From an uncultured Lachnospira sp. (GTDB taxonomy: Bacteria > Bacillota > Clostridia > Lachnospirales > Lachnospiraceae): a DNA stretch of 64,000 nucleotides. A program made the position numbers and the translations under genes. Where the stretch lies: the NCBI GenBank assembly GCA_944381165.1, contig CALWKC010000008.1:1-64000 (forward strand). The letters run 5' to 3'. This document shows, piece after piece, positions 45,569 through 54,506 of this stretch (the stretch's first letter is position 1; each line of letters opens with the position of its first letter). The notes beneath the pieces were generated by a model. That model ran no database searches and was not told the DNA's origin. It saw nothing but the letters and a program-made list of their open reading frames with translations.

Positions 45569-46993
45569 ATGGACAGCCAAAATACAGCAAGTTCAGAATT
45601 GACAGAAAAGGATAAAAAATTCAGAGACTTTGCGTTAAACGGAAATCTCTGGAAGGTTATTTTTTATGTATGTATACCGCTTTCAGCTTTTCAGCTTTTT
45701 AACCACCTGTTTAACATACTTGACACGATGATGGCATCACATGTCAGCGCCATTGCAGTGTCTGCGGTAGCCTACCTGTCACAGCTCCAAAACATGATAA
45801 GCGCTATAGGCGTCGGACTGGCAGTCGGAAGCTCGCTTAAAATCAGTGAGGCGTACGGTGCAGGCGACTATAAACTTGTCAAAAAACGATTAAGCACCTT
45901 GATTGCAATATGCGCTATATGTTCGGCGGCAGTCCTTTGTATGCTTCCATTTACACCTGCGCTGCTTAGAGCCTGCGGAACACCTGACGATTTTATCGCA
46001 GTAGGCACAAAATATTTTGTAATCACACTTTTTTCAACCGTTTTAAGCTTCTTCAACAATGTTTACATAGCAATAGAGCGTTCACGCGGAAATTCAAAAC
46101 GAATCCTGCGCCTGAACATGTTTGTAATTATTTTAAAGCTTTCAATAACAGCATTTTTTATTTACGGTCTGAATGCCGATATTACCATGATTGCAGTTGC
46201 AAGCGTTATATCACAGGCTTTTCTGTTTATAATGGCAATACACAATCTTTTAAAAGGAAACGATGCATTTACCTTCAGCTTCGGCAGTATTCGTTTCAGA
46301 AAAAACATTGTTAATCCCATGTTAAGTCTCTCTTTTCCTGTAATTGTGGAAAAGGTTGCCTTCGCGCTCGGCAAAACCGTAATAAATTCAATGAGCAAAA
46401 ACTACGGCTCTGTTACTGTAGGAGCACTCGGCATTTCCAACAACATAAACGGAATAACCACTCAGATGCAGAACGGCTTTCAGGACGGCGGAGCTTCGAT
46501 AATCAGCCAGAACCGCGGTGCAGGAAATATCAAACGCGCTCTCGGCACCTTCTGGCGTCTGCTTATAATTGAATCTGTTATCGGACTTATCATGTATATT
46601 GTTTTAAATGTATTTGCCGGCCCTATAACTTATCTGTTTGCGAACAGCACCGAGGGCTTTAATGAAGAATTCCAGAAAACAATTATCCGTGTATTCCGAT
46701 ACGATTCCTTCGGCGGATGCGTTCCGCTCGGCGTAAACTGTGCGGTTATGGCTCTGCTGTTCGGTTTCGGAAAAACAAAGCTCACGCTTCTGTGCAACTT
46801 CTGCCGCGTGTTTATCTTCAGAATACCTATTCTGTGGGCTCTTCAGAACTTTACCAATCTGGGAAGCGAGAGCGTCGGAATTGTAATGGGAGCAAGCAAC
46901 ATACTCACAGCTATGATGTCCAGCATAGTTGCATTCTTTGTAATCAGGAATATAAAAAAAGAAATGTCGGAAAAAAATAAGAACTCTCAATAA
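45569..46993 (+). CDS. MATE family efflux transporter
   Basis: A 474-residue membrane protein with 12 hydrophobic segments in two homologous halves. The first half shows FNILDTMMASHVSAIAVSAVAYLSQLQ and GVGLAVGSSLKISEAYGAGD, the second TQMQNGFQDGGASIISQNRGAG, both typical of MATE exporters, which expel drugs or metabolites using Na+ or H+ gradients. The ATG at 45569 follows AAGGGAGC. It is divergent from the pectate lyase gene; no functional link is evident. Confidence 0.92.
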   Translation: MDSQNTASSELTEKDKKFRDFALNGNLWKVIFYVCIPLSAFQLFNHLFNILDTMMASHVSAIAVSAVAYLSQLQNMISAIGVGLAVGSSLKISEAYGAGDYKLVKKRLSTLIAICAICSAAVLCMLPFTPALLRACGTPDDFIAVGTKYFVITLFSTVLSFFNNVYIAIERSRGNSKRILRLNMFVIILKLSITAFFIYGLNADITMIAVASVISQAFLFIMAIHNLLKGNDAFTFSFGSIRFRKNIVNPMLSLSFPVIVEKVAFALGKTVINSMSKNYGSVTVGALGISNNINGITTQMQNGFQDGGASIISQNRGAGNIKRALGTFWRLLIIESVIGLIMYIVLNVFAGPITYLFANSTEGFNEEFQKTIIRVFRYDSFGGCVPLGVNCAVMALLFGFGKTKLTLLCNFCRVFIFRIPILWALQNFTNLGSESVGIVMGASNILTAMMSSIVAFFVIRNIKKEMSEKNKNSQ

Positions 46994-47004
46994 TATAGCA
47001 TGAA

Positions 47005-48059
47005 ATAAAAATAAAAATCGAACGACCGTTGTATCTTTTTACGCTTTATGATTATGTAATCTATTGATTATATAACCATATGCTCATTTGATACAACGGT
47101 CGTTCTCAGACTCTTCTTCGTTATTCAATTTTTTTCTCCTTTTCGATAACTGATTGAACGGTTTCAACCTCATCGATAACTATTACATATTAGATGTAAC
47201 AGTTTGTTTTCTGCTTTCGCAGTTTTTCTTTTTCCCTGCTCGTAATGACTTTTTCTTATTGATTATTTTCTTTATAAGATTTCACATCTTTGATTCTATC
47301 CGTTCTTTGAAATCTATTACTTTTTATAAGCTATCTTTTATGACTTTTCATTTTCATTCATATTGCTTTATTGATTTTATCATCTTTAAAATTACTTGTT
47401 TTGCTTTAAATACCAGATTTATTATTCATACAAGATATTGAATATTAAATCTTTTATTCTCTGCTTTGCTTTCATTTTTATTATGAATAAATCCTTTAAG
47501 CTTCTGATTTTTAAATGAATAATCTTTTTGATTGCTCATCTACCGGAAATAAATTTCTTTCCCGGATATTATCTTTTCAATGTTCTGTCTTGTAAAAATC
47601 CTAATCTTTTAAGAATGTCTCTTACTTAGAAAGTTACTACATTTTAACTTTAATAATACGAAGTTTCAGTATATCAGGATTATTCACTATCCCAATATCT
47701 TCAAAATGTATGAAGTATATTCCCTTTCAATCTCTGCTCTTATGTCAGAAACTTTCAAGTTGTATAAATCATAGATTTTTCCAGCCTTTGTTTCTTTACA
47801 CAAATTCGGAATCTTCTGTATTACCTTTGTGGTATCTGTTCAATATGAAATGCCAGCTATTGTAACCTTTCACGTTTACATCATCTCTAAATCTTATGAC
47901 GTTATCTATCATTTCACATATTGGAAAGGTCTTTCTTGCGGGGAACTGCTATGCACTACCACCTTCATATTGAGGATTTGATTCTATTATCTCCAACGGA
48001 ATCAACCTCCTTTACAACTTGAACACTTTTTGTTTGTGTTTTTGTTGTTTCCTTTTTGT
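47005..48059 (-). ncRNA. Candidate large structured non-coding RNA (about 1.05 kb)
   Basis: No intact gene lies here; the longest open stretches are under 60 codons. A strong promoter (48094-48066) and a terminator hairpin followed by T-rich sequence (47105-47005) bound a complete minus-strand unit. Perfect helices in RNA order: TTGATTC/GAATCAA near 48000; 47930-47924 with 47871-47865 crossing 47923-47910 with 47852-47841 (pseudoknot-like); 47315-47308 with 47284-47277; a CTGC-GAAA-GCAG tetraloop hairpin (47222-47211); 47199-47194 with 47188-47183; 47169-47163 with 47158-47152; and the final 16-bp stem. A ribosome-binding-like AAAGGAGG occurs at 48013-48006. The alternative is a decayed gene, since two adjoining frames read somewhat like protein. 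Confidence 0.6.
47020..47105 (-). terminator. Long terminator hairpin of the 47-48 kb RNA unit
   Basis: Perfect 16-bp outer stem (47105-47090 with 47035-47020). The enclosed sequence folds further: an 8-pair stem (one G-U) and a 5-bp stem with AATA loop near 47081-47044. On the minus strand it is followed by GATTTTTATTTTTATTT; on the plus strand there is no T run after the second arm. Confidence 0.7.
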
Positions 48060-48065
48060 AATTGT

Positions 48066-48094
48066 ATATTAGCATGCAGTTGTATATTTGTCAA
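48066..48094 (-). promoter_or_regulatory. Strong promoter of the 47-48 kb RNA unit
   Basis: -35 TTGACA (48094-48089), 17-bp spacer, -10 TAATAT (48071-48066). The upstream flank is a long A/T tract (about 48101-48127) that could act as an UP element. Confidence 0.75.
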
Positions 48095-48251
48095 TACATT
48101 TTTTAAAATTTTTTTTGATTTTTTTTAACCTTTTTGCTTTAGCCTTTTCTTTTCTTTATAATTGTGTATATATTATAGAATATTCTGATAATTTATGTGG
48201 TTTATAGTGCATTACTCCTGCCCTAATCATCGATATAAAGCTTACGTTAAT

Positions 48252-48376
48252 CCGTCACACAAAAAGAGTTCGCTTGCGAACGAGTAGTTGAGGACATAAC
48301 GGTGCGCGGCATTAATACCGTCACACAAAAAGAGTTCGCTTGCGAACTCTTTCGCGAGGCGCGGATTCGTAAGAAT
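48252..48376 (+). repeat. Dispersed palindromic repeat, copies 2 and 3
   Basis: A 30-bp exact direct repeat (48252-48281 and 48318-48347), each ending in GAGTTCGCTTGCGAAC. The second copy continues to 48376 with the same flank seen, inverted, at 24581-24632 (only a few differences). The 36-bp segment between the two is unrelated. Confidence 0.75.
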
Positions 48377-48411
48377 AATTACCTTTCCGCGTCTCTGCGA
48401 TCCTGCGGAGC

Positions 48412-48460
48412 ATTTTTGTTCTATAGGAAAGTTCAAAGAACTTTCCTATAGAACAAAAAT
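48412..48460. repeat. Perfect 23-bp inverted repeat hairpin
   Basis: Arms 48412-48434 and 48438-48460 are perfect reverse complements with an AAA loop. It lies between the dispersed repeats and the terminator of the cohesin-like gene. Confidence 0.85.
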
Positions 48461-48496
48461 ACAGCCAAAGGCATTAAAAACACCCCGGCTGTATTT
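48450..48496 (-). terminator. Terminator of the cohesin-like gene
   Basis: Ten-bp stem (48487-48496 with 48457-48466), followed on the minus strand by TTTTTGTTC. It overlaps one arm of the 23-bp inverted repeat, so the two structures exclude each other. Confidence 0.65.
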
Positions 48497-48537
48497 CTTA
48501 TTATTTACCCATGCGGCAAATCAAACTTATATGCCAA

Positions 48538-50196
48538 TTAACGGGTATTATTATCTTTGTCTTCTGACAGTTCCGATATGTCAAGAAGCTCTACGGAGTC
48601 ATCGGACGTTTCCGGAGATGAAGCTTCATTTTCAATCTCTGTATTTTCATATTCATCGTTTTCTCCGTCCGCGAAATCCTCGTCATAATAATTTTCATCT
48701 TCAAGAGAATCCTCGTCGTCTTCAAATATATCTTCATCGTCGTCAAAGCTTCCGCCCACTAGCTCTCTTGCAATTTTTCCGTTCTTTGAAGCCTTAGCCG
48801 CGCATACACACGCTGTTATTATTGAAATTACCGCTACGGCGGCCGACGCAAGGCTTATAATTTTCCAGAACATGCTTCCCGAAAAGAAACCGGAATTATC
48901 TGCGTCAGCCGATACGCCCTGTGCTTCGCTCTGTGATTTTATCGTATCAGGAAAGGCAAAAAAGCGCTGTATTGTATTATATTTATAGTCATAGCTGTAC
49001 CAGCCTGATATTCCGTCACTGTTTATGCCGTAAAAAACGCAGTACTCATCGCTGCTTCCCTTAAGCACACTGACATTAACGCCGTTTATCTGCGCTTCCT
49101 CAATTCTGTAGCCTGACGGAAGCTCCATTGACGAGGTGATAGGAAGAATAATATAGCTTATTTGCGGCTGCTGTATTTCATTATATCTGACAAATGTCTC
49201 TGAAACGCTGTCATACACATAAAAACCTGATTGTTCCGACGATATAACGGCATCAAGATACATAATAACAACTTTTCCGGAATAACCGACTCCCGCCTTA
49301 ACAGACTGTCCGTTATACTCATACTCGGCCTCAGAAAAGCCCGACGGAAGCGGATGCATTGTAAAATCGTCAGATATTATAAAGTCAGTTCCGTTCACAC
49401 TGACCATTACAAGCTGTCCGCCGTCATCTGTACTTTCTTCCGGAGCCTGACTCTCCCCCTCCTGCTGTGTTTCATTTTCGCCTGCCGCCCTTGTTACCCG
49501 GAGTGTATATGTCCGCTGTTCGCCGTTTTCAGCAGTTACGGTCACATATATATAGTTAGTTCCCACGCTTAAATACGTTCCCGAAACTGATACCGACGCA
49601 TTATCATCATTTGCATATGCGCTCACGGTAAGTCGCTCACAGCTGTTTTCAACCGATACCGAATACGAAGTTTTATCAGACGAAAATGAAGGGTACAGGC
49701 TCCCAGGGCTAACCTGAAGTGAAGAGAGCGAATTGTCATTGGATGCCGCCTCAGGGTTATAACCTGAAACTGTAAGAGAAAACGGCATAACCTGCATCGG
49801 AAATGGTCCGGGGCGCGGGCTGCTATCATGTACCTGTGAGCCTGAAGATACTTTTATTGTAGATGATCCTGCTTTCAAGATTTTAAACCTAATTTTTACC
49901 GAAGTAACACCATCTCTGAAAACAATCCATTTTAAAGTTTCTGCATCTTCTCTTTCACCGGGACTAATACTAATATACTCAAGCATTTGCGGTTCATAAA
50001 CTATAAGTATCTCACCTGCTGAAATCGTTTGATTAGCTCTATATGTTATTGTCACTTCGACTTCTTCACCCACATTTCCAGAAACAGAATCACCGTAAAA
50101 CTCTACTTTACCTTCAGCAAAAGCAACATTGCTTTCTTTAAAAAATACTACTAAAAATAACAGTAAAAATATAATAAAAAATTTCGTTTTTTTCAT
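48538..50196 (-). CDS. Membrane-anchored cohesin-like/cadherin-like surface protein
   Basis: A 552-residue surface protein. Order: signal peptide (to about 28), a cohesin/CBM-fold domain (about 30-145; VGEEVEVTITYRANQ, VYEPQMLEYISIS), a cadherin-like beta-sandwich (about 155-240; LSSLQVSPGSLYPSFS, TVTAENGEQRTYTLRVTR), a long extracellular region, a membrane helix (about 440-465) and a very acidic cytoplasmic tail with many Asp/Glu. Cohesins bind dockerin modules; the gene 60 bp upstream encodes a dockerin-bearing hydrolase, so this may be its receptor. Cohesin assignment is by pattern and diverged. The ATG at 50196 has GGAG seven bases upstream. Confidence 0.75.
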   Translation of the reverse strand: MKKTKFFIIFLLLFLVVFFKESNVAFAEGKVEFYGDSVSGNVGEEVEVTITYRANQTISAGEILIVYEPQMLEYISISPGEREDAETLKWIVFRDGVTSVKIRFKILKAGSSTIKVSSGSQVHDSSPRPGPFPMQVMPFSLTVSGYNPEAASNDNSLSSLQVSPGSLYPSFSSDKTSYSVSVENSCERLTVSAYANDDNASVSVSGTYLSVGTNYIYVTVTAENGEQRTYTLRVTRAAGENETQQEGESQAPEESTDDGGQLVMVSVNGTDFIISDDFTMHPLPSGFSEAEYEYNGQSVKAGVGYSGKVVIMYLDAVISSEQSGFYVYDSVSETFVRYNEIQQPQISYIILPITSSMELPSGYRIEEAQINGVNVSVLKGSSDEYCVFYGINSDGISGWYSYDYKYNTIQRFFAFPDTIKSQSEAQGVSADADNSGFFSGSMFWKIISLASAAVAVISIITACVCAAKASKNGKIARELVGGSFDDDEDIFEDDEDSLEDENYYDEDFADGENDEYENTEIENEASSPETSDDSVELLDISELSEDKDNNTR

Positions 50197-50256
50197 TCTA
50201 TTCTCCATTCACCAATATATATTTACATTTACCGCAAACATATATTTTATGAGTAA

Positions 50257-52383
50257 CTATTTCTGACTAATATTCTCTACTCTATATAGATGATTTATTA
50301 AAACCGCAAGGTCTATTATTTTTATATTGCCATCGTGATTTACATCACCAGCCTCATAATATACATTTTCCAATCTTTCAATATTATACAAATAATTAAC
50401 CATTATGGCCGCATCTCTAATATCAATATCACCGTTCCCGTCTATATCCCCGTACACAACAAACGTATATCCAGCAATTTCCTTTCCTGTGGAATCGGTT
50501 ATAACAAGACGGTCACCTGTGGCAATTATATCTCCGTCGTTCTTTCTCCCGCCGTTTTTATCATAAACTGCGCTTGAGGCTCCGCCTGAAGTATTGATTG
50601 AACTTAAAACCGTTGATATATTGTCTCCGACTGTTATGCCTGAAATAAACCCGCGCTCTTTATCAAGCCTGTAGCCTGTACTGAACGAAGGAGTTTCAGG
50701 ATTCTCCGGTGTCTCAGGGTTTTCCGGGTCTTCCGGATTGTCAGGCTCCGATGGAAGCTCAGCTTCCTTTCTCACAACATTTATATAATACTTTCTCTGT
50801 GAACCATTCTGAGCCGTCACAGTAATTTCAATATTATTGTCTCCCGTCTCAAGACTGTGTATACCTGTTCCTTGAATATTTGCAGAATCCGATATTGCTG
50901 AAGCATTTATCGTTACACTGTCAACACTGTATTCAACAATAAGGCCGTACTCTGTTGTGTAACTGCCGAATGTAGGTGTAAGCTTAAAATTATCCACGCT
51001 TAAATCCGATAAAAGATTGTTCGGGTCACCGTCTCCGTCAGGCAACGGACACACCTCATCAGGCATATTGTCGTATACAGGTATAGTAAACACAAGCCCT
51101 GTATCCTGTTTTGACCGAGCAGAATACGCATTAGATGCTTTTGATGCCTCGCTTCTTGGAGCAAGGACATTTGTCATATACTGATGCCAGTAAGGCGAAT
51201 CAGAAACAACGTCAAACTTCTCATAATAAATCGTATTCTGTCCGCGGTCGATATAACCGCTGCCGATTAACCCTGCACCGCCGATGATAGACTTCATGCG
51301 CGTATTCCACGGGCGAAGCGTAGACGCGTCTTCTCTGCTCGCGTAAATCATTCCGTTCGTAACAGCACTGTTGCCTCCGCCAAGCGCCGCGCCCTGATTG
51401 TAATAATTATAAAATCCGTTGTAGCCCGGCACTGTTCCGGAAATACTTCCGCCGTATCCCGAAGAGCCCTGCTCCTGTATGATTCTTGTCGCAAGATGAT
51501 ACGGGCTTACGCCTGATTCTCTTCCAGCCAGCATCAGCGCTGATGAATATGTATAGTTTTGTCCGTTGTAGGATAAATCATGGTCTGAATTCTCCATGAA
51601 TGTTCCGGCAATGATCTGGTCAAGTCCATCTTCCGTCTGAAGAGCTGCGTTATAAGCAAGACTCTCAAACATAAATACATAGGGCTCTGTAAGGAAATTT
51701 CTCGGGTCAAGAGCATACTCCAGCAGTTCCTTAGACGCCTGCACCCAGCCGCCGCTGTCTAGCTCTGCCCAGCTCCCCGTATTCCAGTCGTAACAGCCCG
51801 GATCAATGGACTTCCATGAGCTTTTCGCACTTCCGTAGATAAGACTGCGCCCTAATACATTCTGATTTTCAACGACCTCATTCCAGTCCTTATTTACATA
51901 GTCAGCCACAAAAACCCACTTAGGGTACTGTGCGTGGAGCTGCCTTAAAGCGTCCTTATACGAATCAGGAAAGCCCTGCTCGTCAAGATACGCCTCAAAA
52001 TCAGAATCCTCTGAATATGAAACATCCTTCGTTGTAAACTCACCGCTTATATACCCATATGTATATGAGCCGTTAAGATAAAAACCTATTCTGTACCAAT
52101 AATATGTATCACTTGTATACACAGTATCATATATATCAAAAGTAAACGAATCATCTACAACTGTTATAATATTATCGCTTGTTGACGTGTCGGGCTCCGT
52201 TCGCACACGCAGTCCGCTCACCCCGGCATTGACATGCCCTGTCGCCACCGCATTCTCCGCCTTTACGGAAACAGGCGCAAGATAAGAGCCTATTCCGGCT
52301 GCAGTAAATCCAATCATTATTAAAAGCAAAAAGGCTGCTGTTATTCTTTTGAATGATAAAATATTTGTCTTACTTTTGTTCAT
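50257..52383 (-). CDS. Secreted glucosaminidase with SH3, cadherin-like and dockerin domains
   Basis: A 708-residue exported protein: signal peptide (to about 42), bacterial SH3 domain (about 45-120; GLRVRTEPDTSTSDNII), a beta-N-acetylglucosaminidase-type catalytic domain (about 150-440; ALMLAGRESGVSPYHLATRI followed by IQEQGSSG), a cadherin-like sandwich (about 470-550), a Pro/Glu linker and a C-terminal type I-like dockerin with two calcium repeats (DIDGNGDIDIRD at 646 and DVNHDGNIKIID at 680). It would cleave peptidoglycan glycan strands. It follows prfC by nine bases, and the cohesin-like gene follows it, suggesting an anchored hydrolase pair. Confidence 0.85.
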   Translation of the reverse strand: MNKSKTNILSFKRITAAFLLLIMIGFTAAGIGSYLAPVSVKAENAVATGHVNAGVSGLRVRTEPDTSTSDNIITVVDDSFTFDIYDTVYTSDTYYWYRIGFYLNGSYTYGYISGEFTTKDVSYSEDSDFEAYLDEQGFPDSYKDALRQLHAQYPKWVFVADYVNKDWNEVVENQNVLGRSLIYGSAKSSWKSIDPGCYDWNTGSWAELDSGGWVQASKELLEYALDPRNFLTEPYVFMFESLAYNAALQTEDGLDQIIAGTFMENSDHDLSYNGQNYTYSSALMLAGRESGVSPYHLATRIIQEQGSSGYGGSISGTVPGYNGFYNYYNQGAALGGGNSAVTNGMIYASREDASTLRPWNTRMKSIIGGAGLIGSGYIDRGQNTIYYEKFDVVSDSPYWHQYMTNVLAPRSEASKASNAYSARSKQDTGLVFTIPVYDNMPDEVCPLPDGDGDPNNLLSDLSVDNFKLTPTFGSYTTEYGLIVEYSVDSVTINASAISDSANIQGTGIHSLETGDNNIEITVTAQNGSQRKYYINVVRKEAELPSEPDNPEDPENPETPENPETPSFSTGYRLDKERGFISGITVGDNISTVLSSINTSGGASSAVYDKNGGRKNDGDIIATGDRLVITDSTGKEIAGYTFVVYGDIDGNGDIDIRDAAIMVNYLYNIERLENVYYEAGDVNHDGNIKIIDLAVLINHLYRVENISQK

Positions 52384-52392
52384 TAAATCACC

Positions 52393-53988
52393 CTAACTGT
52401 TCTTTCCAAATTCTGAGAGCTTAAGACCCTCATTTCTCTCCAACACCATATTAACACTCCAGCTGTTTATAAACAGCAGCAGTGGATTATCCTTTAAGTC
52501 TTTTATTTTCTTCATATCTGATGTACCGACAATTCTGTTTATATCAATTTCCGAAGGATTTTCTATCCAGCGGATATGTTCATAGGCAAGCGGTTCCAGC
52601 TTAATCTCAACATTGTACTCATTCTTAAGGCGGTACTCTAAGACCTCAAACTGCAGAACTCCGACAACCCCCACAATTATCTCTTCCATTCCCGTGTTAA
52701 ATTCCTGAAAAATCTGAATTGCACCCTCCTGCGCAATCTGGCTTATCCCCTTTACAAACTGCTTTCGCTTCATTGTGTCTATCTGGCGCACTCTCGCAAA
52801 ATGCTCAGGTGCGAATGTAGGTATTCCCTCAAATGCAAACTTCTCATTTGAAACACATATGGTATCTCCGATAGAAAAAATACCAGGATCAAACACACCG
52901 ATAATATCTCCCGCATATGCTTCCTCAACTATATGACGCTCCTGAGCCATCATCTGCTGAGGCTGAGACAGCCTTATTTTCTTTCCGCCCTGAACATGGT
53001 TTGCCTCCATGCCGGCAGTAAACTTTCCGGAACATATTCTCATAAAGGCAATCCTGTCTCTGTGAGCCTTATTCATATTTGCCTGAATTTTAAATACAAA
53101 TGCCGAAAAGTCCTCCTTTACAGGGTCTATAACTCCCATTGACGAATTTCTCGGAAGAGGCGGAGTTGTCATTTTCAGGAAATGAGAAAGAAACGTCTCA
53201 ACACCGAAGTTTGTCAGAGCCGAACCGAAAAATACCGGCGTCAAATCTCCTGCCTGTACTTTCTCCAAATCAAATTCAGCGCTGGCGCCGTCAAGCAGCT
53301 CCACATCCTCGTTTAATTTATCGAAAAAGCCCTGACCTATCTCGTTCATCAGCGAGCTGTCATCTATGCTTATATTTTTGGTATCAACCTCCTTCTGACC
53401 GTTCATCGCAGCCTTAAAGAGAGACACCTCCCTCTCGTTTCTGTCATACACGCCCTTAAATTCTTTTCCGCAGCCTATCGGCCAGTTTACGGGGCAGGTA
53501 CTTATGCCGAGAACACTTTCTATTTCATCAAGAAGCTCAAACGGATCGTTTGCCTCTCTGTCCATTTTATTGATAAATGTAAAAATAGGAATATGGCGCA
53601 TAACGCATACCTTGAAAAGCTTGATTGTCTGCTTCTCGACACCCTTTGACGCATCTATAACCATAACGGCGGAATCCGCCGCCATGAGCGTCCTGTATGT
53701 ATCCTCCGAAAAATCCTCATGTCCCGGAGTATCAAGAATATTTATACAATATCCGCCATAGTTAAACTGGAGAACGGAGGAAGTGACTGAAATTCCTCTT
53801 TCCTTTTCTATCTCCATCCAGTCTGATACCGCGTGTTTGGCGGTTTTTTTACCCTTTACAGACCCCGCGAGATTAATCGCGCCGCCGTACAGCAGAAACT
53901 TCTCGGTAAGAGTTGTCTTTCCTGCGTCAGGGTGAGAGATAATAGCAAATGTTCGTCTTTTTTCTATTTCACTTTTTATATCAGGCAT
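52393..53988 (-). CDS. prfC: Peptide chain release factor 3
   Basis: A 531-residue translational GTPase that recycles RF1/RF2 from the ribosome. Motifs: G1 SHPDAGKTT, switch region ERGISVTSSV, G3 DTPGHEDF, G4 NKMD. The size and C-terminal domains fit RF3 rather than EF-G. The start at 53988 has GGGAAAG upstream. The nine-base gap to the dockerin-bearing glucosaminidase gene suggests shared transcription although functions are unrelated. Confidence 0.95.
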   Translation of the reverse strand: MPDIKSEIEKRRTFAIISHPDAGKTTLTEKFLLYGGAINLAGSVKGKKTAKHAVSDWMEIEKERGISVTSSVLQFNYGGYCINILDTPGHEDFSEDTYRTLMAADSAVMVIDASKGVEKQTIKLFKVCVMRHIPIFTFINKMDREANDPFELLDEIESVLGISTCPVNWPIGCGKEFKGVYDRNEREVSLFKAAMNGQKEVDTKNISIDDSSLMNEIGQGFFDKLNEDVELLDGASAEFDLEKVQAGDLTPVFFGSALTNFGVETFLSHFLKMTTPPLPRNSSMGVIDPVKEDFSAFVFKIQANMNKAHRDRIAFMRICSGKFTAGMEANHVQGGKKIRLSQPQQMMAQERHIVEEAYAGDIIGVFDPGIFSIGDTICVSNEKFAFEGIPTFAPEHFARVRQIDTMKRKQFVKGISQIAQEGAIQIFQEFNTGMEEIIVGVVGVLQFEVLEYRLKNEYNVEIKLEPLAYEHIRWIENPSEIDINRIVGTSDMKKIKDLKDNPLLLFINSWSVNMVLERNEGLKLSEFGKNS

Positions 53989-54073
53989 CTTTCCCTTTTC
54001 CTCACTATCAGCTGCAAAATAATTCTATAAAAGCCCATGATGCCGCTGCACCACAGGCTCCCATATTCCCTGT

Positions 54074-54331
54074 CTACTGTCTGTTCAGGGCAAATTTATA
54101 TGAAACCTCTGACTTGTCATCAATCTTTCTGAATACATTGACAACCGTATTCATAACCTCAGGAAAATCATCCTCCTCGGCCTCTATGCTCACTATTTGA
54201 CCATCGTCCTTAATTTCAACCGACTTTGCGGCTGTCTCTTCCAGAATTGTCTTTTTTGTCTCCTCAATCCTCTGCTCATCTGTAAGCATTTTGCTCTTGC
54301 TCTTATACTTAACACTATAAGTTCTAACCAT
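54074..54331 (-). CDS. Hypothetical small protein, 85 residues
   Basis: I do not recognise a family. The 85-residue product is soluble, charged and has no signal peptide or cysteine: a basic start (MVRTYSVKYKSKSK), a helical Lys/Glu segment, and a beta-like end (NVFRKIDDKSEVSYKFAL). The start has a clear GGAGG about ten bases upstream. It sits between addA and prfC in the same direction but with 175 and 85 bp gaps. A real gene is likely because the frame and ribosome binding site agree. Confidence 0.65.
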   Translation of the reverse strand: MVRTYSVKYKSKSKMLTDEQRIEETKKTILEETAAKSVEIKDDGQIVSIEAEEDDFPEVMNTVVNVFRKIDDKSEVSYKFALNRQ

Positions 54332-54506
54332 GATATTAATTCCTCCGTATCAATATTTTATAAATTATATTCCCGTTGCCCCCGGCGTGGTATTTAATTT
54401 AATCACACACGAATACAAAGTGTATTATAGCGTAATATCGGCGCTGCGGCAACCGTTATTTGATTTTATGCATGGCAAATATTACAATATTTAAACTTTT
54501 TGTATT

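Noticed and set aside
47020-47105. 16-bp inverted repeat as transposon ends
   Set aside because: The interval is only 86 bp, folds into a continuous hairpin and is followed by a T-rich tract on one strand; a terminator explains it better.
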